64,000 nucleotides of DNA, taken from assembly GCA_964058845.1 (NCBI GenBank), contig CAXKVR010000001.1, positions 558,001 to 622,000 of the forward strand, in the 5' to 3' direction. The translations under genes were made by a program, and so were the position numbers. Position 1 is the first letter of the stretch; every line of letters begins with the position of its first letter. The DNA is from Carex sylvatica (Eukaryota; Streptophyta; Magnoliopsida; Poales; Cyperaceae). Below, piece after piece: positions 49,055 through 60,048 of the stretch. The notes below the pieces were generated by a model, which was not told the DNA's origin, did no database searches, and saw only the letters and a program-made list of their open reading frames with translations.

Positions 49055-49350
49055 AAACGATTTTCAAAGTCCAAAAATTCGATCCAAACCATTAGATGTT
49101 GAATCTATATTAAAATGTGCTTGGAGACCAAATTTTACATTTTTAAATTTTCTTTTACTATTTATTAAGATGGTTTAAAAATCGTTGTTTTTATTAAAAT
49201 TCTAAACCATTGAAAAACAACGATTTTCAAACCATCATATCATAATAAATAATAAAAAAATTCCAAAAAATATAAAATTTGGTCTCCAGGCACATTTTAA
49301 TATAGATTGAACATCTAATGGTTGGGATCAACTTTTTGGACTTTAAAAAT
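49055..49350. mobile_element. Foldback MITE, same family as in FMO intron 5
   Basis: Arms of about 130 bases are inverse copies. Left: ttcaaagtccaaaaattcg, then ccattagatgttgaatcta and aaaatgtgcttggagacc. Right: the inverse of each. The centre is aaaccattgaaaaacaacg. No clear target duplication is visible. Confidence 0.8.
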
Positions 49351-51475
49351 TAAAAAATCGAGTTAATTGTTCCAAAAGCTAGGAAAAAATATTTTGAGCT
49401 CAGCCATTCTCTCTCTCTCTCTCTATACACTATATACACACAAACACACACACACACACAAACACATATACATATACATAGAGATAGAGTCCGCTCATAT
49501 GTTTTCAGTAGCATTTCAATCCATATGTATCCAGTCCAAAATACATCTGATCAGCTTCAAACGAAAACACTCAAACCGATCTCTTTCAAGAGAGGTTCAT
49601 GCATTTCATGTAATTTTTTTTAATAAAGTTAATATCAAATCAAGTGGTAAAAAAATTAAAATTTTGTGCGCATATATGATGCATTATTGGTATGTCAAAA
49701 AAAATATCCTTCAAAAATCATAAAAAGTAGTAAAATAATTCTAAAAATAGTAAAAGTTGGTATTTTTATGAGTTCAATATATATATAACCCTTTTAATTT
49801 ACTGAGCTACATAACTCGGCATTTTGAATATTTTTTTTAGTTTGATCCGTAGGAATTTCGGCTGAAGTGTTTGCAAAAGCATATTAGTCACAGGATTAAT
49901 ATATATTTGTTATTTGTGTAATTAAATTATAGATGCTATCAACGCAATGTTATCATAACCGGATTGGAGGTCGACCCGGTAAAGTTTCGGGTCACCGGTT
50001 CATTGGTTAGATCAGTGGGACGTCAACTGGTTCAACAGTTGATTTTTTATATGTATATATTTTTTAGATGTGAGTATAATAATAAAAAAAAAAAAATATA
50101 TTGAAAATTGACACATACATATTAAGTAATATAATATAAAAATAAATTCATGAATTAATCAAAAGTTTCTCCCACAAATATAATAAAACTACTCATTTTA
50201 TCAACAAATGACAAAATGATTTGTTTTTAGGGAGAGAAACATATATCATTTTAATATTTTAAATTTTTGTACGATAAGTTTACTAAAACATTAAAGATAT
50301 ATAAATTTAGGGCTTTCAATATCAAGTATTGCAAAAATATAAATATATAGATAAGTTCAAGTTCAAGTTCTTGAATAAATAAATTGGACTTTCATTTCAT
50401 AAAAATGTTAATAATAATATAATAGCAAATATTGTTTCAAGGTGTGTTTATGTACGCGTTATTATTTGTATATGAATATTGGGGTGTATATAATTTTTGA
50501 TTAACTTTGTTATAATATCTAAAAGAATAGGGTCTTCAATAAAAATTATATTAGATGAGAGAAAAGTATGCATTTCTTTTGTCCCGACATGCGACTTAAA
50601 GTGCATCTAGACTATAGTCTAGTTTATTACTCCAGAGCACATGTGACCTAGTGTTTTTCCTCTTTATTGACCCATTTAAACCAAACTGTGGATTCTTTGA
50701 TTTATTGGGTCCGGTTTTAGATAAAAACCGGCCGGTTTAATTGAAAATATCCGATTTTAATGCACATCCGATCTAAACAACAAACCAAACTGGAAATAAG
50801 TCCGGTTTCGGTTTTAAAAACAGTGTATCAACATATTCGATAATAATCGTTATTAATTTGTTTCTTTATACCGTGTTATCTTTATTGGTAAGTATAAGAT
50901 TTCAATAAGACTAACTTTATATGAGTATGCAAAATATCTCCACCAATTTGTAACGTATCTATTGATACCTTTAATTAGGGTTGCAAACAAATTAAACCGA
51001 ATCAAACTTAACTCACTTCGAGTTTGAGTTTGAGTTTGAAGCAATTTCGAACCAAACTGGTTTAAAATTGAAGCCGGGTTTCGAAATGCGAAGAAGAGTT
51101 CGATTTGGTTTGCTAATAGTTCTAATTGAGATGAATTGGAGCAGAATCACCATTCCTTTGATATCGCTTTCATAACTTTGAGCGAGAGAGAAGAACGAGC
51201 GAGGGAGAAGAGCAAGCGAGAGTGAGTTTGAGGGAGAGGAGTAGTGAACTAGTGATAGTTGCTAATGAATGGTTCACGAAACAATTTCGGATCGAGTCAA
51301 ACTCAGCTTGAGTTTGAGTTCGAATCAATTTTGAACCGAGTTAGTTTGATTTATTTCAGAACGAACTTCAATTGAGTGAGTGAATTGTGAAATTTTTTTC
51401 GAATCGAACTCAATTGAATCACGAGCTATACAAGTTTTTCTTTACCAGCACTACATCTAACTCTAATTATTTATT
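49351..51475. other. AT-rich intergenic DNA with simple repeats
   Basis: CT and CA microsatellites occur at 49,407-49,461. Repeated gagtttgagtttgag motifs occur at about 51,020-51,035 and 51,310-51,322 around an aacttcg/cgaactc-type inverted pattern. No gene is recognised. Confidence 0.4.
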
Positions 51476-51655
51476 AACAAGACTTGAAGGCCGTCAACGT
51501 TTTAAAAGTTATGATAAGCCTAAATCAAGTTCTATTAGTCATATCTGTATAAGTATCCAAGCTATAGCACCTCAAGGATTATACATGTACACGTGCATTT
51601 GATACCAAGGAATATAACTTTAATTAGCACCATTCTTAAAGAAAATTTTATCGGG
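51476..51655 (+). repeat. CYP79 proximal-promoter copy D, no gene attached
   Basis: The segment matches 37,790-37,970, the CYP79 core promoter and leader: acaagacttgaaggccgtca, ctattagtcat, aagctatagcacctca, gataccaaggaatataac. The TATA position is altered. Where P450 coding sequence would follow, the DNA is unrelated. Confidence 0.8.
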
Positions 51656-51675
51656 TTTGGCCCGACTAGGACCCA

Positions 51676-51990
51676 CACTACTACAAATATGATAAGCATA
51701 CACTGTGTACACGTTTGCTCAAAATTTTAATTAAATGTGTCCAAAACAACAAAACACTATTTTGAAACTTTACTCCAACATTTATACACAGGCTCTAATA
51801 AAGAGCTTTGTATAAATATGCTTCAAGATTCATACACAATTCTTTATTAAAAGAACCATGTACAATTGAACCAAATTGTCGATTTTTTTTTATTAAAAAC
51901 CGTATAAAAATGTTGAGGTGCATTTTTGGACACGCGTATATAAATGCTCCAAGTGCTTCTCAAATTTTTATTCTGTTATTTATTAAGATA
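51676..51990 (+). mobile_element. Probable fragment of a second CACTA family
   Basis: At 51,676 the sequence cactactacaaatatg has the form of a CACTA terminus. It is followed by subterminal-like repeats (gtgtacacg, aataaagagctttgtataaat, attaaaagaaccatgtacaa). No matching right end was found in the window, so the element is truncated or its other end has decayed. Confidence 0.45.
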
Positions 51991-52179
51991 TCTGACATAT
52001 ATAAGAAATTAGGAATTTTGAATTAGGTGGAATATTCGACAACGTCACATGCAACTTCATGTATATATGCTGTTTATCATCCTCCATACTAAGAAACTAC
52101 CTACTAAGTTGCACCTGAATCATAGAACATATATAGTTAATTAATTAATGGCATGAATGACATAATTAAGAGGAATGCA

Positions 52180-53770
52180 CCTACAAAGGCTTTTGACATG
52201 ATAACTTTCTCATTGGCATTACTTTCCAACATGATCCAAATCACCTACACCTACTCAAAATAACATCCATATTCCATACCGTGTTTGCCTCATATTCTTT
52301 TTAGCATTATTGGTCATGTTATACCATGGCACGTTGAACTGTAATTAATTAAGAAGACTTAAGGCCGTCTACTCTTTTGAAGTCATGATAAGCCTTAATC
52401 TAGTTCTATCAGTCATATATAAATAGTACATGTTCACTTGATACCAAGAAAATTTAACCCCCTTTATCTTATCTCCAAAAGACTAAGACACCTAATGTTG
52501 ACTATGGCAAGATTATCCTATATTCTAAATAGGCACCCAATTAATTAATTTTGACTCGGTTGAAGTATTCTACTTCCTGATCGAGTTACAGATTTGCACG
52601 CAACTGCACTTACGAACAGCTATTAATCTCTCTTAATTAGTATGCTTTTTCTTTTGTCTTATCTTAATTAGTTAACTTATTTATTTTTAGTTGGAGTTGG
52701 TGTAGGTCCTTTTGTATATATTCAAATAGAATCAATAACAATTGAATTACTTTTTATAAATACCAACCTACTAGCTAGGCTACTACAGTTTTATCCCTAA
52801 AATATAAAGAGGTCATTTTCATCAAAGAATCACTCTCCTAATTAATTTGGTTATTTAATTAATGCATTGTCAATTAACTATACCTTATTTTACTAGCTTA
52901 CACTCTGATATTAATGGTATGAATGAGAAGAATGTGTTGGAACCTTATTGTTACACATAAACAGTTCAATTCAATATGCCACTATTGATCTACCTATGCC
53001 AAAATGGCCATCATGCAAAATTCTTCAATTCTTAGGGAGCAGACGCAATACCTGACTCTATTAACATGTTTATGCAAAGCTTCTCTCAAAAGCGGTTGAT
53101 GAACTTGTGAGACAGCGGCAAGAAAACCTTCGTATCGATGTAGAGGTTGAAGCGTCAGCAGCCTCCTTAGTAATAGGATGAAACCTTCCAAAGCTATAAG
53201 ATTGCCCTTGTGAGATCGTGTTCACAATTCCTTAATGATCTCACCTCTCTATTCTTTAATGGGGAGAAGTAGAGGATGCCACAGAATTGACTAGATGACG
53301 GTTAGAAAATTCTGCAACTTTTCGTATATTCTTGTGCTTTGGGGACCAACCTATTTATAAATATGAGGAGTAGGCATATTGCCAAATCCTAACCCTAAAT
53401 CGATTTTCTGGCCACATGCCAACTTAAAAAAATATTCATGAAAAAACGTGCAGCTGCAGCAAAATCCGTGCAGCAGCTGGAGAATCGGTTTCCTTAATTG
53501 CAAATTTTAGAATCAGTCCATCAATAATTTGATATTTGCCTAAATTGTTCTATACATTTGTGGACCACATCCTAATGAATATATTGATTGTCTATTTTCT
53601 AATTATTTGATCACTTTAATTGACAACCATATATGACAGCAAATAATGCATAATTAGATTACATATATACTCAATATTGACATTAATAAATCCAACAGAA
53701 TGGACCTAGAAAAGCTGGCCAAATTAGTCTTCATCTAATTTGAAAAAATATAGTAGGAAGCGTAACTTGA
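52180..53770 (+). repeat. CYP79 upstream-region copy C, split by a solo LTR
   Basis: The parts 52,180-52,934 and 53,698-53,770 together match 36,875-37,790, including cctactagctaggctactac, tgatattaatggtatgaatg and gacctagaaaagctgg. No P450 coding sequence follows; the next feature is a LINE. Confidence 0.85.
52930..53702. mobile_element. Solo LTR, 763 bp, with 5-bp TSD
   Basis: The block 52,935-53,697 begins tgttggaacc and ends aatccaaca, giving TGTTGGA..TCCAACA ends. It is flanked by gaatg on both sides (52,930-52,934 and 53,698-53,702). The related copy at 37,730-37,750 reads gagaggaatggacctac, the uninterrupted site, which proves insertion. There is a TATA-like tttataaata near 53,351. No internal retrotransposon sequence remains, so recombination between two LTRs is the likely history. 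Confidence 0.93.
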
Positions 53771-54052
53771 TTGCTGAGGCCTCGTTTTGAAATGAACCTT
53801 AACTATTTGAAATATATTCATATGCATCATGTTTTAGGTATGAAATATGCCAAGGAATATTTCTTTTTTTTTTGATGGTTGACGACAATTGTCGTCAACA
53901 AATATATTGATAAAAAAAAAAAAAAAATTATTTACAAACTTGTTTTTGTAATAAGAGAGACTGCAGTTATTCTCATAATTACAAATAATAGCCACAGAGA
54001 CCCTCTCTCTTGGCCCCCCTACATGATGCCAAGATAACAAAAATAACAGAAA

Positions 54053-56049
54053 TTACATACTAGTCCTCCATCTCTCAATTTCCATAGCTGTGTCATTTAT
54101 GAGGCAATGGACAACTCTTCTCTTATTTAAAAAGAACCTTTTGTTCCTTTCCCTCCATAGTGCCCAAGCTCCCGCAGCCCACAGGATATCCCATAGTACT
54201 TTTTGTGTGCCTGAAAGGCATCTCCTCATATCAAACCATACGCTTTGTATGTCCACTCCTCCGAATGCCCTCAAGTTGTACTGTGCCAGTAGCCCTCTCC
54301 AAAATCTCTCCGCATATGTACATTCTCACATAATATGGTCTCTTGTTTCTATTACATCCTCTGTAAGTAAATACATCCTGCGTCAAAATTTTTCTATCCA
54401 ACATTAGCCAGATGTAAATTCTGACTTTCATTGGGACCTTTATCTTCCATAATGACCTGTGATACGGAGATAAGATCCCTGTATTGTGCAACCCTTTATA
54501 TGCAGAGGAGCAGGAAAAAGTTCCTGAGCTAGTCCATCTCCATTTTCTCACTCCTCCCTGTAAAATTGTCGAGGCCGAATAGAAATGTTTCATGCCTGCC
54601 AATTCCTTGATGAAAAAAGAAGCCGTGTTTCCCAATGCCTCTAACTGTGTAGCTGCAGTGACTCCATACAACGTGTCCATTGTTTTTGCCCAGAGGCCTT
54701 CCGTATTATTGTCAATAGCCCACAACCATTTGACTAATAATGCATCGTTCTGACAGCTTAGATCAATTATGCCTAATCCTCCATTTTCTTTTAAGTTGCA
54801 GACTCTTCCCCAATTGACCAGGCAATTAATCCCTTTGCAAGCCTCCGTACCCTTCCATAGGAAGTTCCTTCGCATTTTGTCGATATGCCGGATAACCCCC
54901 ACTGGTATCTTGAATGCTTGCATGTAATGCAGAGGCATTGCTGATAATACGGCCTTTATCAATGTAATCCTGCCCCCATACGATAGGAAATTTGAGGTCC
55001 ATCCCTCGAGTCGATGCTGCACAGCAAGAAGCATCGGTTGATAGTCAATCTTCCTTGGTTTTCTAACCGTTAACGGTAATCCCAGATATCTTATTGGCAA
55101 TGTTGTCTGAGGTGATCCAATAATTGGCTGAATAACCTGTATTAGGTTCTGTGGTATAGCAATAGGTACGAAATTGCTTTTCCCCCGGTTAATTTTCAGC
55201 CCTGATAGGTCTGCGTATACCTGCAGCACATGGCTAATTATTTTTAGCGTCTGTGGATGTGCTTCACATATGATCAATGTGTCATCTGCATATTGTATCG
55301 TTTGTGGTGGAAACCTTACCGGGTGCGGCATTAGAGGCAAAACATTGTGCATGAACCTGCTCAAGGAGTCAGCGACTAAGATAAATAGCATCGGGGATAG
55401 CGGGTCTCCTTGGCACAGTCCCCGTTTGTGTTTGAAATATCTTGTATGATCGCCATTCACTCTTATTGTGGATGAAGAGGTGCCTAATATGCTTAACACA
55501 GAGGATAGCCAACCCGGTGGGAATCCCCTCTCAATTAGCAGGTTTGTGAGAAAACACCAATCGATGGTGTCAAAAGCTTTCTCGAAATCCACCTTATAAA
55601 GGATTGCCGGTAATTTGTTCTTCGAGCAAAAGTTAAGGTACTCTCTAGCCGATAAGAAAGATTCCATCAATGATCTTCCTTGCACAAACGCCGTTTGATT
55701 ATGTGCAATCAGGCTGTTTATGTGCGGTTTGAGCCTGTTGGCCATTACCTTTGTGGCAATCTTAGCCACCGTATTTATGACACTGATCGGTCTATAATCC
55801 GACACTCGACCCGGATTTGGTTTCTTAGGAATGAGCGTAATTGCCGCTTTATTTAGGCACCCCAAGTTGATATTGCCTTTTGCAAATTCCTTTAGAAGAT
55901 CCATAATATCTGCCTTTATTATTTGCCAAAAAAACCGATAAAACTCGATTGGAAACCCATCCGGACCGCTCGCCTTCCCCCCCCGGCATTTCATTTATTG
56001 CTCGCAGTACCTCTGTCTCTGTTATCTCCTCGTCTAAGATGAGTAATTC
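54053..56049 (-). pseudogene. LINE ORF2 remnant: reverse transcriptase and zf-RVT
   Basis: From 55,994 the frame is open for 587 codons. It contains RT blocks such as GGKASGPDGFP, LIPKKPNPGRVSDYRPIS, YKVDFEKAFDTIDW, GLCQGDPLSPMLF, the catalytic IQYADDTLI and LGLPLTVRKPRK. Upstream residues (ELLILDEEITETEVLRAINE, to 56,049) are in another frame, separated by a G8 run (C8 at 55,977-55,984 on +), with one surplus base. Downstream of about 54,400 the zf-RVT part is broken by a small deletion and a TGA, although WALWRERNKRFF is still visible near 54,150. The endonuclease domain expected before the RT is absent. Confidence 0.9.
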
Positions 56050-58655
56050 TGTGACATTATGAATTTTATAATAAATATGTTATAATGACTGATTGAATTA
56101 AGGCGTCAAGAATCGAAGTATAAATATAGAAAAACAGTCCAGTGCGGATGGATGACCCGCACTGCGGTGGCTTCACCCGCACTGGGACAAGTTCCTTAAT
56201 TAACTTCTGAAATTTTTCTGGGTGCGGATGGTAGTGCGGATGGGAAGCCGCACTGCGGGTGAGTTCTGTACTTTTCTGAATTTTTCGCCAAGTCCTGAAT
56301 GCGGATGGTATCATCCGCACTAGCCTCAGTGCGTCCGCGCTAGGCTCGGACATTTTTTCTGCGTCGTGAGTGCGGCTGGACGGATCCGCAGTGCGGATGA
56401 TCGGTCCGCACTGGGGTGTGTTGCTATTTACGCAGTAAATGCGGCTGGAGGGATCCGCAATGCGGATGATTGGTCCGCACTGGGGTGTATTTTTGCTGTT
56501 TTTGCCATTTCTGAGGGACTTATTCGCAAAATGGATAAAATAAACATCTTCTCTCTTTCTCTTTTTAATAAATAAAATTTTACATAAGGGCCTATTTGTA
56601 ATAAACATTTTCAAGTTTGGTAATATTAATAAAGTTGGAGGGTTTATTTGCAAAATTCCAATTAAATATCAAATCCATTCTTCTTCTCATTTCATTTCCA
56701 CCGAATAAATTAAGAAGAACGGGATAGCTAGGGTTGGCCGAAGAGCAAAAAGGGAAAGAGAAAGAGAGAGAGAAATCGAGCGCGGAATCTGATCGAACTG
56801 ACCGGAAAATCGAGATTCGAGCTGAATTGACGATCCTTGATCGATTAGAAAGCTTCAATTTGGTATATCTTTCTCCCTTGTGATTTCTTGAAAACCCTAA
56901 TTTATTCGATTTATTCGATTTGTCATGATTTCGGTTAAAAATTTGTAATTAGGGTTTCGTAATCGAGTTCTAGCTCGATTAGTTGTTACTTTGTGATAAT
57001 TGATCTTCCTTTTCTGTTGGAAACCCTAATTCAATTGATTTGTTATATTTTGGTGAAATTCGAAGTCGAATTTGATTTGAAACGTTATAACTCGATAATC
57101 GGATTGATTTGCTTGTGGAATTTGGAATTGAACTAGGGTTTTGGGGTTGGGTTTATGGAAATGAATTATGGTATTTGTGTGTGAAATTTGGGAATTAATC
57201 GAGTTATAACTTCGTAAAACATATCGATTCATGTTGTTTATTCAGAACTACCGATTGAATTGGAATTCGAATTAGGGTTTGGTAATGGTGTTAATTATCA
57301 GATATTAATCGAACGCGTTAATCAAATTTAACGTGTAAAAATAGGTGGTAATCATACGAGGCAAAGGATTTCTGGGTCGTTCGAGACGCCTGAGCCTTAG
57401 TCGAGCACGCTATTACTCAGGTGCGGGGTTTCTGGACTTGTTTGATATTTTATATTCAGAAATTAAACTGTGTTTTGATTTATATGCATTGCATTGCCCA
57501 AATAAAGTGAAACTCGAATTGTTTAATCTGATTGATTTGCATGCTGGTATGGTTATTATTTGTGTTGATCTGAATGATCTGATTTTGGAATTAAAGTCAC
57601 CGTGCTTTATATCACCATCGGTTGGTGGATATGGTATTATGGTCATCCACCGTGATGACGTCACTCAGGGAGTGAATCCGGATTTGTCAAAGTTTATGCA
57701 TGGACGTTTGACGCCCAGTGCTCTAAAGCTTTAGATCGTCTGGCCCTCGGCAGTTCCCAGTACCGGTTGGGACGAGGGGTAAGTGACTTTGTATTATGAT
57801 TTTGGTTATGGGTGACTGTGTATCGGAGGCATTACCCAGGGGGTAATGCGTTTGGATGGTCAATTGGATTTATATGGATTTTCCGGATATGAATTGGAAC
57901 CAGACTTTTAATTAAACAGTTAAGCCTGTAACTACAGATGAGTGTCATGAGAAAAGGTTTTACCTGGTACAGCCGTCTGTAGGTGTCTGTAACCCTACAG
58001 ATGAGTGGGAACGAATTGGGGTCCAGTTTGGTGGAACATCTGTAGTTACTACCAGATATTCTGAAATCGAGTTAAACCAAATATTGTGTGCTTGAATTTC
58101 ATTTTGGCAATTCCTGAATTGTGATTTCATTTGGATAAATGTTGTCGGGTTTGTGCATTTATGTTTATATATGATTATAAACTGATCTGAGCTTTATTTG
58201 CTTTTTATTTTTGAGTATAATCTTTGATTGCAAGTCCAGGGATGATTTGTGGCAATTTATCGCACTGAGAATTCAATTCTCATCCCCTCTTTTGGGTTAA
58301 TTTTTTAGGTACCGGTTCGACGGATCCGAGAGAGACACGAGGTCGGTAGGCCTGGTTTTCACCGCTGCTTAGTTGTCTGGTATTTTGACATTAGAGACAT
58401 GTATATATTTATGTTTTGATTGTATATATATATATTCTCTATGTCATCCTGTGATGCGTATCCATCGAGATACGGGTTTTGTATGATATTACCTGACCAG
58501 TTGGGATTTGTGAACTGTTTTTCTTAGTTATTTGTTGTGTTGTTTGATTGTGTTTTACTTTCTATTATATCGTAATTGCCTTGTAGGCATACGGGCAACC
58601 GTATGTCTACGGCAGGAAGCACCTGTCGCGCCTCGTGGGGCCGCGGGGTGTGACA
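56050..58655 (+). mobile_element. Long LTR-like block (about 2.6 kb) inside the LINE
   Basis: The block begins tgtgacattatg and ends gcggggtgtgaca, a form seen at the ends of long plant Ty3/gypsy LTRs. It has GC-rich repeats of gtgcggatg / catccgcac (56,130-56,480), a gene-leader-like stretch (56,700-57,000) with repeated aaaccctaat, and no long coding frame. The bases just outside do not form a target duplication, and the LINE lacks about 1 kb or more at this point. Insertion was therefore accompanied or followed by deletion or recombination. The identification as an LTR is an inference from ends and size. Confidence 0.55.
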
Positions 58656-60009
58656 CATGTGCTTAAGTTCTAACCAGACCTTAAACTTAAGGCTCATTGG
58701 GTACCCGTTTACTGCTGGGTTCCACGGGAAAGGCACGTAACCGAGTTCTTGTAGCGGTTTGGAATATGCTAGAAGGAACCGTGTTCTATCATAGCCCGGT
58801 GGTAGGAAGAGAAGGTATTGAGCACCCGACATGTGCGTTAACGGGTATGGGTAGTCGGAGTTGGTCGTAACCATGAGTGCCGATTGGAGAATGTTCGTGG
58901 TGTGTGTGGATCGTAGTCGTGCATCAATTACAATTGCCCTATTAAGCTCCAGCACATCTTGCTTCATCTTGTTCGTTTCTGGAACAAAAACCAAAGCCAT
59001 TTTCGGTCGGTTTGGCGGTAACTTCGAATCTCCCATGTTACCACGTGGTACAAGCGGATCAAATCGCAACTGTGCGGACTGGAGTCCAATAGTGCACTGT
59101 TTCGCCTCGTGGCCCTTACCTCTACACTTCGCACACACTCGCTCGTCACTCTTGCAGACCTTTTGGTCGTGACCTAACTCTAGACAATTGTAACAGCGGT
59201 TCCGCCATAGGCGGTGAGCCGGGTCTGGTGGCACCGGTAGCTCAACCGGTGGTGTCGTGGAGCTGTTTGGGGGGGGGTGGGTTTATGGGCCAAGGGCATT
59301 GGTCCAAGAAATGGGGCCATGGGGGAGATTGAAAACGTTGAGATGAGAAAGCAAAAGGTTGTTGAAGGTTTTGGCCCACCTGTTGAGCAACCTGTTGAGC
59401 ATATGAGAGCCCCTGTGGAGCTAAACGGTTTGAAGGGGGGGGGGGGGTTAAATGAGCATTGAAAGGTGGCTGCATTGAATTGCTTGTCATTAAATGCTCA
59501 GAAGATGATTGGCTGAAAGAGTTAGGTGTGGGTGTGGAACGATAAGGAGAAAGAGTTTTTGTAGAGGTGGTTTGTAGTGGAGCTCCATTAATGGATTTAA
59601 ATGCTTGAGGGGATAGTCTAGGAAATAGATTAGCCATCGTACTGTAGTTTTTAATGCCATTGACATAAAGTTTAGCATTATTGTCCTTATTAGTTATGTT
59701 AGAAAACTTACCTGTCCCTTGCCGGTGCTGCATTTGAGAGTTTTGCCTTGGGATGGAGCTTGTTTTGTGGTGATGTTGGCTTGCATTAATTGCGTTTTGT
59801 CTTGGAAAGTTTGCCTTTCTCTGTCGCGTGCTTGCATTGGCGGTGTTGTGTCTTGTAAGGTACCCATAGCTCTGACGTCCCTGTAGGTCGCCGTTCCTTT
59901 GGAGCCGTGAGTAGCCATAAGTTGCAGCCTGACTAGCAGCACGCTGCTTCTTTTCCTTCCTAGTGAGTACCTTGAACCACCCATCGCCAGTGGAGATCGC
60001 CTTTTTCAT
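58656..60009 (-). pseudogene. LINE ORF1 (two CCHC knuckles), frame break and truncated
   Basis: The frame starts at ATG 60,009 (MKKAISTGDGWFKVLTRKEK) and runs through a long Gln/Ser/Pro-rich, low-complexity region to about 59,250. There a C9 run (G9 at 59,269-59,277 on +) causes a one-base shift. In the new frame follow two exact CX2CX4HX4C knuckles, CYNCLELGHDQKVC and CAKCRGKGHEAKQC, typical of plant LINE ORF1 RNA-binding proteins. The ORF is cut at 58,656 by the LTR-like block. Confidence 0.88.
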
Positions 60010-60048
60010 CGCCCCCTTCTTTGCAGAATTTACAAGGAATATTTCTTT

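Larger units (their letters stand above)
53851..60048 (-). mobile_element. LINE with both ends and 16-bp TSD, split by an LTR-like block
   Basis: The identical 16-bp flanks caaggaatatttcttt (53,851-53,866 and 60,033-60,048) mark one insertion. Reading the minus strand from 60,032 there is a short leader, ORF1 with two CCHC knuckles, an LTR-like block (56,050-58,655) replacing the end of ORF1 and the endonuclease region, then reverse transcriptase, a damaged zf-RVT region, a small palindrome (gacgacaattgtcgtc) and an A tail. A 5' end starting just before ORF1 suggests a full-length insertion originally. It cannot be active now. Confidence 0.93.

Noticed and set aside
49367..49723. 118-codon open frame on the + strand
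   Set aside because: It spans CT and CA microsatellites and has no domain.
56066..56653. 195-codon minus-strand frame with TPQCGPIIR repeats
   Set aside because: The repetition comes from GC-rich short repeats within the LTR-like block, and no protein family fits.
57345..57734. 129-codon + strand frame
   Set aside because: It lies within the LTR-like block, with no retrotransposon or host domain; probably a leader-like stretch open by chance.
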